The notes beneath the pieces were generated by a model. That model had not been told where the DNA came from. It saw nothing but the letters and a program-made list of their open reading frames with translations, and searched no databases. A DNA stretch of 64,000 nucleotides, taken from positions 7,499,501-7,563,500 of the forward strand of contig NZ_CP107921.1 in assembly GCF_036014215.1 (NCBI RefSeq), read 5' to 3'. The position numbers were made by a program, and so were the translations under genes. Below, in pieces: positions 8,947-17,455 of the stretch (position 1 is its first letter; every line of letters begins with the position of its first letter). The stretch comes from Streptomyces sp. NBC_00440. GTDB lineage: Bacteria > Actinomycetota > Actinomycetes > Streptomycetales > Streptomycetaceae.

Positions 8947-9782
8947 CCAGCGCCGTACAGCACCAGCCCGACCGGGCCGCGGCCGACGCGGTCTCCGTTC
9001 ACGGCCTGGGCAAGGTCTTCAAAGTGCCGGACGGCAGCGGCGGCCAGACCCGCCACACCGCTGTCGCGGACGTCGACTTCACCGTGCCGGCCGGCGGTTC
9101 GCTCGGCATCGTGGGGGAGTCCGGGTCCGGCAAGACCACCATCGCCCGGATGCTGGTGGGCCTGGAACGCCCCACCAGCGGGACCATCACCGTCCTGGGA
9201 CGCGACCGTTCCCGGCCGGGCCGTGGCGCCGCCGAACGCCGCCGCAGGGCACGGGAGGCGCAGATCGTCTTCCAGGACCCCTACACCTCTCTGGACCCCA
9301 CGCAGAGCGTACGGTCCGCGGTCGAGGAGGTGCTGCGGCACCAAACGGACCTGACGGAACCCCAACGTGCCGCCCGGGTGGATGAGCTGGTGGACCAGGT
9401 CGGACTGACGGCCCGTCAATCCAATGCCAAACCCAAGGAGTTGTCGGGGGGTCAGCGCCAGCGGACAGCCATCGCCCGCGCTCTCGCGGCCGAGCCGCGA
9501 GTACTGATCCTGGACGAGGCGGTCTCCGCGCTCGATGTCTCCATCCAGGCGCAGATCCTCAATCTGCTCGCCGACATCCGGGCCGAGACCGGGATCGTCT
9601 ATCTGCTGATCTCCCACGACCTCGCGGTGGTCAGGCAGTTGTGCGACAGCGCGCTGGTGCTGCGGCGCGGCCGGGTCGTGGAGCAGGGCAGCTGCGCGCA
9701 GGTACTGGACGCCCCCGCGGACGAGTACACCCGCGCCCTGCGCGCGGCCGTCCCGACACCCGGCTGGCGGCCCGGCGGGTGA
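8943..9782 (+). CDS. ABC transporter ATP-binding protein, DppF-type (short form)
   Basis: A 279-aa ATPase with Walker A GESGSGKT, signature LSGGQRQR, Walker B VLILDEAVSALD and H-loop ISHD. It completes the importer. At 279 residues it is shorter than usual DppF/OppF proteins (about 320-350) and lacks the cysteine-containing C-terminal domain found in the partner. It begins at an ATG overlapping the previous stop and ends about 10 bp from a convergent gene. Confidence 0.9.
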   Translation: MTSAVQHQPDRAAADAVSVHGLGKVFKVPDGSGGQTRHTAVADVDFTVPAGGSLGIVGESGSGKTTIARMLVGLERPTSGTITVLGRDRSRPGRGAAERRRRAREAQIVFQDPYTSLDPTQSVRSAVEEVLRHQTDLTEPQRAARVDELVDQVGLTARQSNAKPKELSGGQRQRTAIARALAAEPRVLILDEAVSALDVSIQAQILNLLADIRAETGIVYLLISHDLAVVRQLCDSALVLRRGRVVEQGSCAQVLDAPADEYTRALRAAVPTPGWRPGG

Positions 9783-9792
9783 GGAGCGCGCC

Positions 9793-10278
9793 TCAGAACA
9801 GATGGATCGCCAGATGGCCCAGCGGCAGCCCCAGCTGCCAGGCCGGGGTCCACACCCGGGGCTCGTCGTCCCGGCCCGGCACCGCTCCCGGTGTGACCGC
9901 GTCGAGATCGGCCGCGAACAGCTCGGTGTCCTCCAGCCACCGCCAGGCCGCCAGAGCCAGCGGCAGGTCGGGCCCCTGCCCGCCCGCATCCACCAGCTCC
10001 CCGATGCGGCGGCACACCCACTCCCGCCAGCGGGCGTCGTACGCGGTGAGTGACAGCCATTCGTCGAGCCGCGCCACCACCCGCGCGCCGCCGACCGGGC
10101 CGTCGGAGAGGAAGACGGTCAGCGCCAGCGCGTCCCGTCCTGCCTGGTACTCGATCGTCGTCGGCGGCATGAGATCGCCGGTCCGCAGCAGTTCATCCGC
10201 GATGTACTCGGCGTACATCCAGTCCATCGGGACCAGTAGTTCGCCACCACTGGTCCCGTTGGTGCTCTCGGGACGCAT
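9793..10278 (-). CDS. Hypothetical protein, 161 aa
   Basis: A soluble, acidic protein with no family I recognise. The start MRPESTNGTSGG is chosen because a GAGG-type ribosome site precedes it; the frame stays open about 80 bases further 5', but those residues look non-coding. Visible features are DWMYAEYIADELLRTGD, a tryptophan-rich middle (RWREWVCRRIGEL) and a C-terminus ending in GHLAIHLF. It lies about 190 bp downstream of an ECF sigma factor gene in the same direction, where an anti-sigma factor might be expected. However, it has no zinc-binding HxxxCxxC motif and no membrane segment. Confidence 0.6.
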   Translation of the reverse strand: MRPESTNGTSGGELLVPMDWMYAEYIADELLRTGDLMPPTTIEYQAGRDALALTVFLSDGPVGGARVVARLDEWLSLTAYDARWREWVCRRIGELVDAGGQGPDLPLALAAWRWLEDTELFAADLDAVTPGAVPGRDDEPRVWTPAWQLGLPLGHLAIHLF

Positions 10279-10465
10279 CCCGTCTCGCCTCTTTCGTCTC
10301 TCGGCCGGGCAGTTCTCCGACTCGTCGGCAGGCGCGCCGTCAGACGCTCCACGGAGCATTGAACCCGTGCCGGGAGCCCCACGTGGCCATAAACCCAGGA
10401 TTCACCGGACGGCGCCCTGTGGACAGGGAAGACCGGCTTCCCGGCGGGCCCGGCTTCCCGGCGGC

Positions 10466-11089
10466 TCAGCGGACCCCGTCCGGATAGCCGGGCAGGCTGC
10501 GGCCCAGGGCGCGCAGGGCGTAGTACGCACGGGACTTGACGGTCCCTGCCGGAATCCCGAGCGCCGAAGCGGCCTCGTGCACACTCAGCCCGCGGAAGTA
10601 GATCTGCACCAGCACCTCCCGGTGTTCCGGGCTCAGGGTCCGTACCGCCTCACGGACGTCGAGGGCGGCGGCCGACCGCTCGGCGGGATCGCCGTGCGTG
10701 GCGGCGGACTCCAGCAGCCGGTCGCTCACCTCGGCCGGGCGCGCCAGCCGGGATCTGCGGGCATCGATGGCCAGCCGTCTGCCCACCGTGAACAGCCAGG
10801 GCCGTATCGACTCGTACGGACCCTCGAAGGCCTCGGGGTGCTGCCAGGCACGCACCAGGGTCTCCTGCACCAGGTCCTCGGCGCGCTGCCGGTCTCCGTA
10901 CGTCAGACGCAGCAGGAACTGCAGCAGCGCACCGCCGTGGCTGCGCTGGAGTTCGAGGAGATCCCGCTCGTCCGTTCCGCGGCGCGTCTGTGTGGAGGTC
11001 ACCTCCGTATACGAGCGCAGCACGGCGGGGAGGGACAGCGGCCGGGCACGGCTCTGCGGCGAGCGGTTGAACGGTGCGACGAACGGCAC
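10466..11089 (-). CDS. ECF RNA polymerase sigma factor (SigL-like)
   Basis: A roughly 175-207-aa extracytoplasmic-function sigma factor. Region 2 is clear (LLQFLLRLTYGDRQRAEDLVQETLVRAWQH, then IRPWLFTVGRRLAIDARR), followed by a short linker and region 4 with the helix-turn-helix LSVHEAASALGIPAGTVKSRAYYALRAL. The start is uncertain: the GTG at 11089 has no good ribosome site, and an internal GTG (EVTSTQ) has GGAG too close to it. Family members of this type usually sit beside a zinc-containing anti-sigma gene; none is visible here. Confidence 0.85.
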   Translation of the reverse strand: MPFVAPFNRSPQSRARPLSLPAVLRSYTEVTSTQTRRGTDERDLLELQRSHGGALLQFLLRLTYGDRQRAEDLVQETLVRAWQHPEAFEGPYESIRPWLFTVGRRLAIDARRSRLARPAEVSDRLLESAATHGDPAERSAAALDVREAVRTLSPEHREVLVQIYFRGLSVHEAASALGIPAGTVKSRAYYALRALGRSLPGYPDGVR

Positions 11090-11157
11090 GGTGAGCGGTC
11101 GGCGTGCGCGCCGGGCTGTGCCCTGCGCGGATTCTGCGCGACCTGGGAGGAAGCCGG

Positions 11158-11619
11158 TTACGGGACGACGGTGACCGGCCAGCGGCCGGCCTTGACCAGC
11201 CGGACGGCCACCGATCCGATGATCCGGTGGCCGGCCGACTCGGAGGCCCCGACCACCACGGCGTCCGCCTTGAGCTCGTCGGCCGCGGTGACCAGACCGT
11301 TGTACGGATCGCCGCGGAAGGTGTGGAACTCCCAGCGCACGGCGAATATCTCCTTGACCCGCTCGGTCGCGGTCCGGATCTCGGCGACCAGTGCCTCGGC
11401 GATCTCCCCGGTGGTCTCTCCGACCGGGGCCCCGAGGGACACCCCGGCGGAGAGCACCGGCTGCACGTACACGATGGCGAGCAGTGCGTTCTGCCGCCGG
11501 GCGAGTCCCGCGGCGTACGAGGCGGCCCGGAGCGACGGCTCCGATCCGTCGATCCCGACCACGATCACCTTGGGACCGTCTGTACCGCGTTCGAACTGGT
11601 GAGGCTGCTGATCTGTCAC
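11158..11619 (-). CDS. Universal stress protein (UspA family)
   Basis: A 153-aa single-domain Usp fold protein: strand one VIVVGIDGSEPS (aspartate of the nucleotide site), and the late VVVGASESAGHRIIGSVAVRLV, which corresponds to the ATP-binding G-x2-G-x9-G(S/T) segment but in a changed form, so ATP binding is uncertain. It ends in the usual PVTVVP strand. It is cytoplasmic and transcribed separately from its neighbours. Role is inferred from family only (stress or starvation survival). Confidence 0.85.
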   Translation of the reverse strand: MTDQQPHQFERGTDGPKVIVVGIDGSEPSLRAASYAAGLARRQNALLAIVYVQPVLSAGVSLGAPVGETTGEIAEALVAEIRTATERVKEIFAVRWEFHTFRGDPYNGLVTAADELKADAVVVGASESAGHRIIGSVAVRLVKAGRWPVTVVP

Positions 11620-11708
11620 GCCGAGAGGTTATCGCTCCGGCGTTCGGGCTCCTATTTTCGACCTTTCCGGGGCTCCCGAAGCTCCCGAGGCCCCTGGGGC
11701 TTTCGGGG

Positions 11709-12476
11709 CTATTTCGAGGCGTGCGGGAAGAGGTCGAGGAATGGACCGGCCGTGGCGGAGATGACGCCCCGGCCGAATGGCGCGTCGAAGTCCCAGATCA
11801 GGAAGAGCAGGAAGGCGATCAGCGCGCTGAAGAGCCCGGCGAGCAGCAGTTCCTTCGGGGAGCGCCGGATCTGCAGGGTGAAGATCAGCCCGACGGTGAT
11901 CACCGCACCGGTGATGAGACCGAACCAGACGACCCCCGGCATCGTCGCCTGCGCGCTCTGCGCCCGTGAACTGCGGGCGTCGTCGGCCGCGGCCACCTGG
12001 TCGACCAGCGGCTGGTAGGCCTCCCCCTCGTGATCGTTCGCGGGCTTGTAGTCGGTGACGTCCCGGCGTACCTGGTTGAGGAGTTGCGCACCCCGGTCGG
12101 TGAGGTCGCCGTGCTCGCCCATGTGCTTCCACTCGGTGTCCAGAACGTAACTGACATAGGTCTCCACGTCGTTGTGGATGCGCTGATGGACAGCGGGCGG
12201 ATAGACGGCCGAGCGGGCGTCGACCTCGTGCAGGGCCTGGGCCTCCGTACGGACGGATTCCTGGGCGGCGCCGAGGCCCTCCCAGACGCCTGCGATGGCC
12301 AGGCCCAGCACGATCGCGTAGATCACGCCGATCATCATCGTCATGTACTCGATGACGTCGGGGGTCTCCGACGGGTCGTCGTCCTCGGGGATCCGGCGGT
12401 TGCTGAGCAGGGTGATGGTCAGGACGACGGCACAGGCGGCCGCCATCGCGAGAGTGAGAACAAGCCATTCCGACAC
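11709..12476 (-). CDS. DUF4239-like integral membrane protein
   Basis: A 255-aa membrane protein with an N-terminal membrane anchor (LVLTLAMAAACAVVLTITLL), a second segment around residues 45-65 (MTMMIGVIYAIVLGLAIAG), a large helical domain facing one side (about 75-175), and two C-terminal segments. This arrangement and the EYMTMMIGVIYAIVLG core resemble the DUF4239 (bestrophin-like) family. A GGAG ribosome site precedes the GTG start. It is 27 bp from the upstream proline-rich gene and could be co-transcribed with it. Function unknown. Confidence 0.7.
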   Translation of the reverse strand: MSEWLVLTLAMAAACAVVLTITLLSNRRIPEDDDPSETPDVIEYMTMMIGVIYAIVLGLAIAGVWEGLGAAQESVRTEAQALHEVDARSAVYPPAVHQRIHNDVETYVSYVLDTEWKHMGEHGDLTDRGAQLLNQVRRDVTDYKPANDHEGEAYQPLVDQVAAADDARSSRAQSAQATMPGVVWFGLITGAVITVGLIFTLQIRRSPKELLLAGLFSALIAFLLFLIWDFDAPFGRGVISATAGPFLDLFPHASK

Positions 12477-12503
12477 GGGTGTCTCCGTCGGTGAGCGGGC
12501 GGA

Positions 12504-13067
12504 TCAGCGGGAGGAGCGCGGGCGCAGCACGGCCACGGCGAAGACGGCGGGAGCCGTCACCAGAAGCATCAGCGTGACGATGGGCGGCCCGGTGTGCGGC
12601 TTCTTCCGCACGGGGGCCTTGTAATCCGGGAGGGCCACGGGCTTCGGCGCCGGCGGTCGCGGGCGTACCGAAGGCTTCGGTGGTGCGGGCCGTGGCGCGG
12701 GGGCCGGCGGTGGTGCCGGGGCCGGCGCGCGGTGCTGGACGGGCGGCGGGTGGTACACCGGCGGAGGCGGCGGAGGCGGCGGAGGCGGCGGAGGCGGAGG
12801 TGGCGGAGGTGGCGGGGCAGGCGGTTTCGGCCGCGGCGGCGGGGGCTTCGGCTTGTGGGTGTGCTCAGCCGTGCAGCTGCTGCTGCCGCCGATGGCGACC
12901 GCTCTCCCCGAAACGGCTTGACCCGACTGGGAGATGGAGGCGTAGGAGCAGTCGGAAGACGCTGCGGGCACGGGTATCAGCGGCAACCAGAGGAGGCCCG
13001 CCACCGCCAGCAGCCGGCCGGTGAGCGGAACGAGTGTCCGCGGCGATCGGTACATGCCGAGCAGCAT
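12504..13067 (-). CDS. Polyproline surface protein
   Basis: A 187-aa predicted exported protein. It has an N-terminal signal-like segment (LLAVAGLLWLPLIPVPAASS), a short cysteine-containing region (DCSYAS...SSCTAEH), then a tract of 19 consecutive prolines (codons at 12759-12815) inside a longer Pro/Ala/Lys-rich stalk. A C-terminal membrane segment (IVTLMLLVTAPAVFAVAVL) is followed by a basic tail. This suggests a short extracellular head held away from the membrane by a rigid polyproline rod. Such a long proline run needs EF-P for translation, and the GGC/GGA-type DNA repeat may be unstable in length. Function unknown. Confidence 0.7.
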   Translation of the reverse strand: MLLGMYRSPRTLVPLTGRLLAVAGLLWLPLIPVPAASSDCSYASISQSGQAVSGRAVAIGGSSSCTAEHTHKPKPPPPRPKPPAPPPPPPPPPPPPPPPPPPPVYHPPPVQHRAPAPAPPPAPAPRPAPPKPSVRPRPPAPKPVALPDYKAPVRKKPHTGPPIVTLMLLVTAPAVFAVAVLRPRSSR

Positions 13068-13391
13068 GATCCGCCCGGCACGTCAGCACTCCGGCGTTGT
13101 CGCCGATTCGCCGGAAGGGGGGATATCTGCGCCTTTGTGTTTGAGTCGGCCATCTCACGTGTCACCCGCGGGAATTGCCGCGGAGGAGGGTGCTTACGAT
13201 GGGCTCCGCCACGCTCGCACGGAGCGCGTGGCGGCAGGCCGGGAGCACTTGCCAGCTGCATGTGACCAATAACGGACCGCCAATTTCCGTTTTTGCTCGC
13301 TCTCTTGCCAGGTGGTCAGTAGATTCGGCCCCCACAGTCACAGTGGCCATGGACAATGGCCGACCGTCGTGCCGACCTGTTGGAGACATTG
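13068..13391. other. Intergenic region between divergent genes
   Basis: This 324-bp stretch separates the polyproline gene (minus) from the methyltransferase gene (plus) and so carries both promoters. It is noticeably more A/T-rich around 13260-13330 than its surroundings, consistent with promoter DNA toward the methyltransferase, but I cannot pick out a convincing -35/-10 pair. No small gene with a ribosome site was seen. Confidence 0.4.
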
Positions 13392-14204
13392 ATGGAGCGT
13401 CCTGCCTGGGCCCCGCAGGGCATCGATCTTTCGGTGCCGAGCGTGTCGCGGATCTACGACTACTACTTGGGCGGTTCGCACAATTTCGAGGTGGACCGCG
13501 AGGCCGCCCGCAAAGCCATGGAGTTCATGCCTGGACTTCCCAAGGTGATGCAGGCGAACCGGGCCTTCATGCGCCGGGCGGTGCGGTTCGCCGTGGAACG
13601 GGGAATCACCCAGTTCCTCGACATCGGCTCCGGCATACCGACCTTCGGAAATGTGCACGAGGTCGCCCAGTCCGTCGATCCCGGTTCCCGGGTGGTGTAC
13701 ATCGACCACGACCCGGTCGCCGTCGCCCACAGCAAGGCCGTGCTCGAAGGCAACGACCTGACCGCGGTGGCCGCCGCCGACCTGCGCAAGCCCCAGGACA
13801 TCCTGAACTGCCCCGAGGTAAAGGCCCTGCTCGACCTCGACCGCCCGGTGGCGCTGCTGCTGGTGGCCGTACTCCACTTCATCGAGGAGGCCGACGACCC
13901 GTACACGGCGGTCGCCACCCTGCGCGACGCCCTCGCGCCCGGCAGCCTGCTGATCCTCACCCACGCGTCGTACGAGCGGATGACGCTCCCGCAGGAGCAG
14001 GCGGGCGGTGCGGTCGGCGTCTACCGCAGCATCCGCAACCCGCTGGTGATGCGCTCGGGCGAGGAGGTCGCCCGGTTCTTCGACGGGTACGAACTCGTAC
14101 AGCCCGGACTGGTCGCCATGCCGGAGTGGCGGCCGGAGACCCCGGTCGACCAGGAGGACCCGTACGCCTTCGCGGGTGTCGTGGGAGTGGGACTCAGGCC
14201 GTGA
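13392..14204 (+). CDS. SAM-dependent methyltransferase, DUF574 family
   Basis: A 270-aa protein of the S-adenosyl methyltransferase family common in Streptomyces. It opens with the family signature IDLSVPSVSRIYDYYLGGSHNFEVD, has the SAM-binding loop FLDIGSGIPT near residue 78, YIDHDPVAVAHS, and LLLVAVLHFIEEADDP. The ATG at 13392 is preferred over 13356 because GGAG lies six bases before it. The stop overlaps the GTG of the downstream cyclic-di-GMP gene by 4 bases, so the two are translationally coupled. Substrate unknown. Confidence 0.88.
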   Translation: MERPAWAPQGIDLSVPSVSRIYDYYLGGSHNFEVDREAARKAMEFMPGLPKVMQANRAFMRRAVRFAVERGITQFLDIGSGIPTFGNVHEVAQSVDPGSRVVYIDHDPVAVAHSKAVLEGNDLTAVAAADLRKPQDILNCPEVKALLDLDRPVALLLVAVLHFIEEADDPYTAVATLRDALAPGSLLILTHASYERMTLPQEQAGGAVGVYRSIRNPLVMRSGEEVARFFDGYELVQPGLVAMPEWRPETPVDQEDPYAFAGVVGVGLRP

Positions 14205-16384
14205 ACCTGCCGAGGCAGAAGTCGGCGTCCCCGGCCGACCAGGACAGTCCCGAGGACAGAATCGGCCGCTTCGCGACCATCTGGAGCCGGGCCATCTTCC
14301 CGTCCACCGCCACCTCGCTGACCAGGCCCGAGTTCGAGCAGCATCTGCTGCCGCTCGCGCGTGGCCTCAGCGAGGCGCTGCACGCCTGGCCCTTCGACCC
14401 GGCGCCCGCCCACCGGATCGGCGGCGAACTGGTGGCCGCCCACTGCACCGACCCCGACGCCCTCAGCCGGACTCTCGGGGTGGTCGACTCGTATCTGGTG
14501 CTCTACTGCGGCGCGCTCGACACGGGCCCCGACCTGACCGCCGAGGAGATCCGCAACCGCTGCGCCCGCCTCCAGCACTCCCTGGCCGCCGGGTTCGCCC
14601 AGGCGCTGCGCGAACGCACCCTCGCGGAGCAGGAGGCCATCGCCCGCTCGGCGCTCTCCGCGCGCAGCGCCGCCGAGAAGGCGCTGCACGTCACCGAGAC
14701 GCGTTTCCGCGCGGTGTTCGAGGACGCGGCGGTCGGTATCGGCATCGCCGACCTGGACGGCAACATCCTGGAGATCAACGCGGCCCTGCTGCGGATGTTC
14801 GGCGGGGTCGACCACCATGTGCGCAGCCGCAAGGTCAACGAGTGGGTGCACCCCGACGACGCCCCGCAGGTCTGGCGGCTCCACGCCGAGCTGGTGCGCG
14901 GCGACCGTGAGCACTACCGGGTCGAGAAGCCGTACTACCGCAACGACGGCACCGTCCTGTGGACCAACCTCACGGTGTCGCTGCTGCGGGACGCGGAGGG
15001 CAAGCCGCAGTACCAGCTGGCGCTCATCGAGGACACCACCGAGCGGCGGCTGCTCAATCTGCGGCTGCGGTACGAGGCGACGCACGACGCGCTGACCGGA
15101 CTGCCCAACCGCACCCTCTTCTTCGAGCGGCTGGACAAGGCGGTCACCGCACCCGACCGGATGCGCTTCGGCCTCTGCTATCTGGACCTCGACGGCTTCA
15201 AGGCGATCAACGACAGCCTCGGGCACTCGGCGGGCGACCGGATGCTGGTCGAGGTCGCCGACCGGCTGCAGAGCTGTGCGACGGCGTCCGGCGAGATGGT
15301 GGCCCGGCTGGGCGGTGACGAATTCGTCGCGCTCACCACGGGGTACGAGTCCGCCGACGAGGTCGAGGAACTGGCCGTACGCATCCTGTCGGTGCTGGCG
15401 GCCCCCATCCGGATCGACGGCCGGGAGCTGACCGTCCGGGGGAGTATCGGGGTGGTCGAGGGGCTGTCCGGGACACAGAGCGCGGCCGAGGTGCTGCGCA
15501 GCGCCGACATCACGATGTACCGGGCGAAGGCCGCGGGCGGCAACCGCTTCCAGCTGGCCGACGCCGAGGCGGACGCCCGCGCCATCACCCGGCACGGACT
15601 CACCACCGCGCTGCCCGCGGCTCTGGAACGCGGCGAGTTCTTCATCGAGTACCAGCCGCTGGTGCACCTCGGCGACGGCACCGTGCACGGGGCGGAGGCG
15701 CTGGTGCGCTGGTCGCATCCGCAGCACGGGATACTCGGGCCCGACCGGTTCATCTCGCTCGCCGAGCACACCGGACTGATCGTGCCGCTCGGCCGCTGGG
15801 TGCTGGAGGAGTCCGTACGGCAGGCGAGGGGCTGGCAGCAGCTGCACCCCGCGCACAGCGACGGCGGGCCACTGCGGATCAACGTCAACCTCTCGCCCAC
15901 CCAGCTCTACCACCCGGGGCTCGTCGCCGACACGGTGGCGGTCCTGGAGCGCACCGGCCTCGATCCGGGCGCGCTCTGCCTGGAGGTCACCGAGTCGGCG
16001 CTGATCGGCGCCGACGACGACCTGCTGAAGCCGTTGCGGCAACTGGCCGACATGGGCGTGGACATCGCGCTCGACGACTTCGGCACCGGATACTCCAACC
16101 TCGCCAATCTGCGCAGGCTGCCGGTGAGCGTGCTGAAGCTGGACCGGTCGTTCACGCAGTCGATGCAGCAGCATCCGGCCGACCCGGTCGACCTCAGGAT
16201 CGTCGAGGGGATCGTCGCGCTGGCGCACAGCCTGAAGCTGGCGGTCACCGTCGAGGGCGTGGAGACCGGCGCGCAGGCCGACCAGCTGAAGGAGCTGGGC
16301 TGCGACACGGCCCAGGGCTGGTACTACGCACGGCCCGGCGCACCCGACCGGATCCACACGCTGTCGCTGGCCGACGCTGTGTGA
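14201..16384 (+). CDS. rmdA: PAS-GGDEF-EAL cyclic-di-GMP enzyme, RmdA-like
   Basis: A 727-aa cytoplasmic protein. Residues 1-160 are a helical N-terminal region, about 165-285 a PAS/PAC sensor domain (TRFRAVFEDAAVGIGIADLDG), then a diguanylate cyclase domain with intact GGDEF at residues 371-375, and an EAL phosphodiesterase domain with EAL at 499-501, DDFGTGYSN and KLDRSF. Both active-site motifs look intact; no RxxD inhibitory site is evident before GGDEF. The order matches Streptomyces RmdA, a phosphodiesterase affecting colony development (family knowledge). The start is the GTG overlapping the methyltransferase stop. The downstream 70 bp is GC-rich repeated DNA. Confidence 0.88.
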   Translation: MNLPRQKSASPADQDSPEDRIGRFATIWSRAIFPSTATSLTRPEFEQHLLPLARGLSEALHAWPFDPAPAHRIGGELVAAHCTDPDALSRTLGVVDSYLVLYCGALDTGPDLTAEEIRNRCARLQHSLAAGFAQALRERTLAEQEAIARSALSARSAAEKALHVTETRFRAVFEDAAVGIGIADLDGNILEINAALLRMFGGVDHHVRSRKVNEWVHPDDAPQVWRLHAELVRGDREHYRVEKPYYRNDGTVLWTNLTVSLLRDAEGKPQYQLALIEDTTERRLLNLRLRYEATHDALTGLPNRTLFFERLDKAVTAPDRMRFGLCYLDLDGFKAINDSLGHSAGDRMLVEVADRLQSCATASGEMVARLGGDEFVALTTGYESADEVEELAVRILSVLAAPIRIDGRELTVRGSIGVVEGLSGTQSAAEVLRSADITMYRAKAAGGNRFQLADAEADARAITRHGLTTALPAALERGEFFIEYQPLVHLGDGTVHGAEALVRWSHPQHGILGPDRFISLAEHTGLIVPLGRWVLEESVRQARGWQQLHPAHSDGGPLRINVNLSPTQLYHPGLVADTVAVLERTGLDPGALCLEVTESALIGADDDLLKPLRQLADMGVDIALDDFGTGYSNLANLRRLPVSVLKLDRSFTQSMQQHPADPVDLRIVEGIVALAHSLKLAVTVEGVETGAQADQLKELGCDTAQGWYYARPGAPDRIHTLSLADAV

Positions 16385-16457
16385 CGTGGCCGGGCGCGGC
16401 TCACTGATCCGGCCCGGCCGGCCGAGGGCGGCTCAACCGGTCCGGCCCGGCCGGAGC

Positions 16458-17357
16458 TCACCGGTCCAGGCCGGCCGGCCCTGCGCCGCTCAGCAGGATG
16501 TCCTGGAGGACCCGGGCGGCACGCGGCGGCGCCACATCGCTGCGGTGGGCCAGCGCGATCGTACGGCGCAGTCCGGGGCGGGCCAGCGGGGTGACCCGCA
16601 GCCCGTGACCGGCCCGTGCCGCGATCATGCTGGGCACGACCGCGATGCCGAGTCCGGCCCGTACGAAGCCGAGCACGGCGTCCATCTCGCCTCCCTCGAC
16701 GGTGAAGTACGGCTCGAACCCCTTGGCCCGGCAGGCCGACAGCGTGAGGTCCCGCAGGTCGTAGCCGTGCCGGAACATCACCATCGGCTCGCCCTCCAGA
16801 TCGGCGACCCGCAGCGGTGAGCGCGGTGCGGTGGCCGCGGGCGACGAGACGACGACCAGGTCCTCCTGGAGCAGTTCGACGGTGGTGAGCGCCGGCGAGG
16901 GCGTGGGCAGCGGGAGGACGACCAGCGCGAGGTCGAGCGTGCCGCGCGCCAGCTCCCGTACGAGGTCGTGCGAGCCGCCTTCCTCGATCATCAGCTGGAT
17001 GCCGGGGTGCTGGTCGTGGAAGGTGCGCAGGACATCGGGGAGCAGGCCGGTGCAGAGGCTCGGCGTCGCGCCCAGCCGTACCCGGCCGCGCCTCAGCTGG
17101 GCCAGTTCCTGCACCTCGTGGCGGGCCGTCTCGGCGTCGGCGAGGATCCGCCGGGCGAGCGGCAGCAGCGTCTCGCCGGCGCCGGTGAGGGTGATGTTCC
17201 CCCGGGCCCTGCTGAACAGCTCGGCGCCCAGCTCCTTCTCCAGCGCCCTGATCTGCTGGGAGAGCGAGGGCTGGGCGACATGCAGCTCCTCGGCGGCACG
17301 GGTGAAGTGGCGGGTCTCGGCGACGGCGACGAAGTAGCCGAGCTGCTGGAGCTGCAT
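16458..17357 (-). CDS. LysR family transcriptional regulator
   Basis: A 299-aa LysR-type regulator: N-terminal winged helix-turn-helix (LGYFVAVAETRHFTRAAEELHVAQPSLSQQI), then the effector-binding domain with the usual RLGATPSLCTGLLP start. The start at MQLQQL is chosen because GGGAG precedes it; the longer open frame upstream overlaps its own operator. It is divergent from the succinate dehydrogenase operon with 98 bp between starts, and a T-N11-A palindrome lies between. It probably controls that operon. Confidence 0.9.
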   Translation of the reverse strand: MQLQQLGYFVAVAETRHFTRAAEELHVAQPSLSQQIRALEKELGAELFSRARGNITLTGAGETLLPLARRILADAETARHEVQELAQLRRGRVRLGATPSLCTGLLPDVLRTFHDQHPGIQLMIEEGGSHDLVRELARGTLDLALVVLPLPTPSPALTTVELLQEDLVVVSSPAATAPRSPLRVADLEGEPMVMFRHGYDLRDLTLSACRAKGFEPYFTVEGGEMDAVLGFVRAGLGIAVVPSMIAARAGHGLRVTPLARPGLRRTIALAHRSDVAPPRAARVLQDILLSGAGPAGLDR

Positions 17358-17380
17358 GTCTCCCACGGTAGCCGACCACG

Positions 17381-17395
17381 ATAGCCAGTGCCTAT
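17381..17395. promoter_or_regulatory. LysR-type box between the regulator and sdhCAB
   Basis: ATAG-N7-CTAT is an interrupted palindrome containing the LysR T-N11-A core, placed 24 bp upstream of the regulator ATG and about 60 bp upstream of the sdhC ATG. Position and form fit the recognition site for the adjacent LysR protein. Confidence 0.65.
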
Positions 17396-17455
17396 GGAGA
17401 TGAGCCGCATCATGTCTTGGACCTCTGGCCATCCGGAGCCGTAACGTCTTCTGAC

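Noticed and set aside
12680..13024. Gly/Ala-rich plus-strand frames over the proline-rich gene
   Set aside because: They are the complement of the CCN proline codons; the minus-strand frame has a signal peptide and membrane anchor and is the better gene.
13021..13272. An 83-aa open frame in the region before the methyltransferase
   Set aside because: No ribosome site, no recognisable pattern, and it overlaps the promoter region and start of the divergent gene.
14021..16357. A 778-aa minus-strand open frame
   Set aside because: Fully antisense to the PAS-GGDEF-EAL gene, whose motifs are unambiguous.
16385..16457. CCGGCCCGGCCGG repeats as a regulatory array
   Set aside because: Three imperfect GC-rich copies between convergent genes; most simply a terminator-like region.
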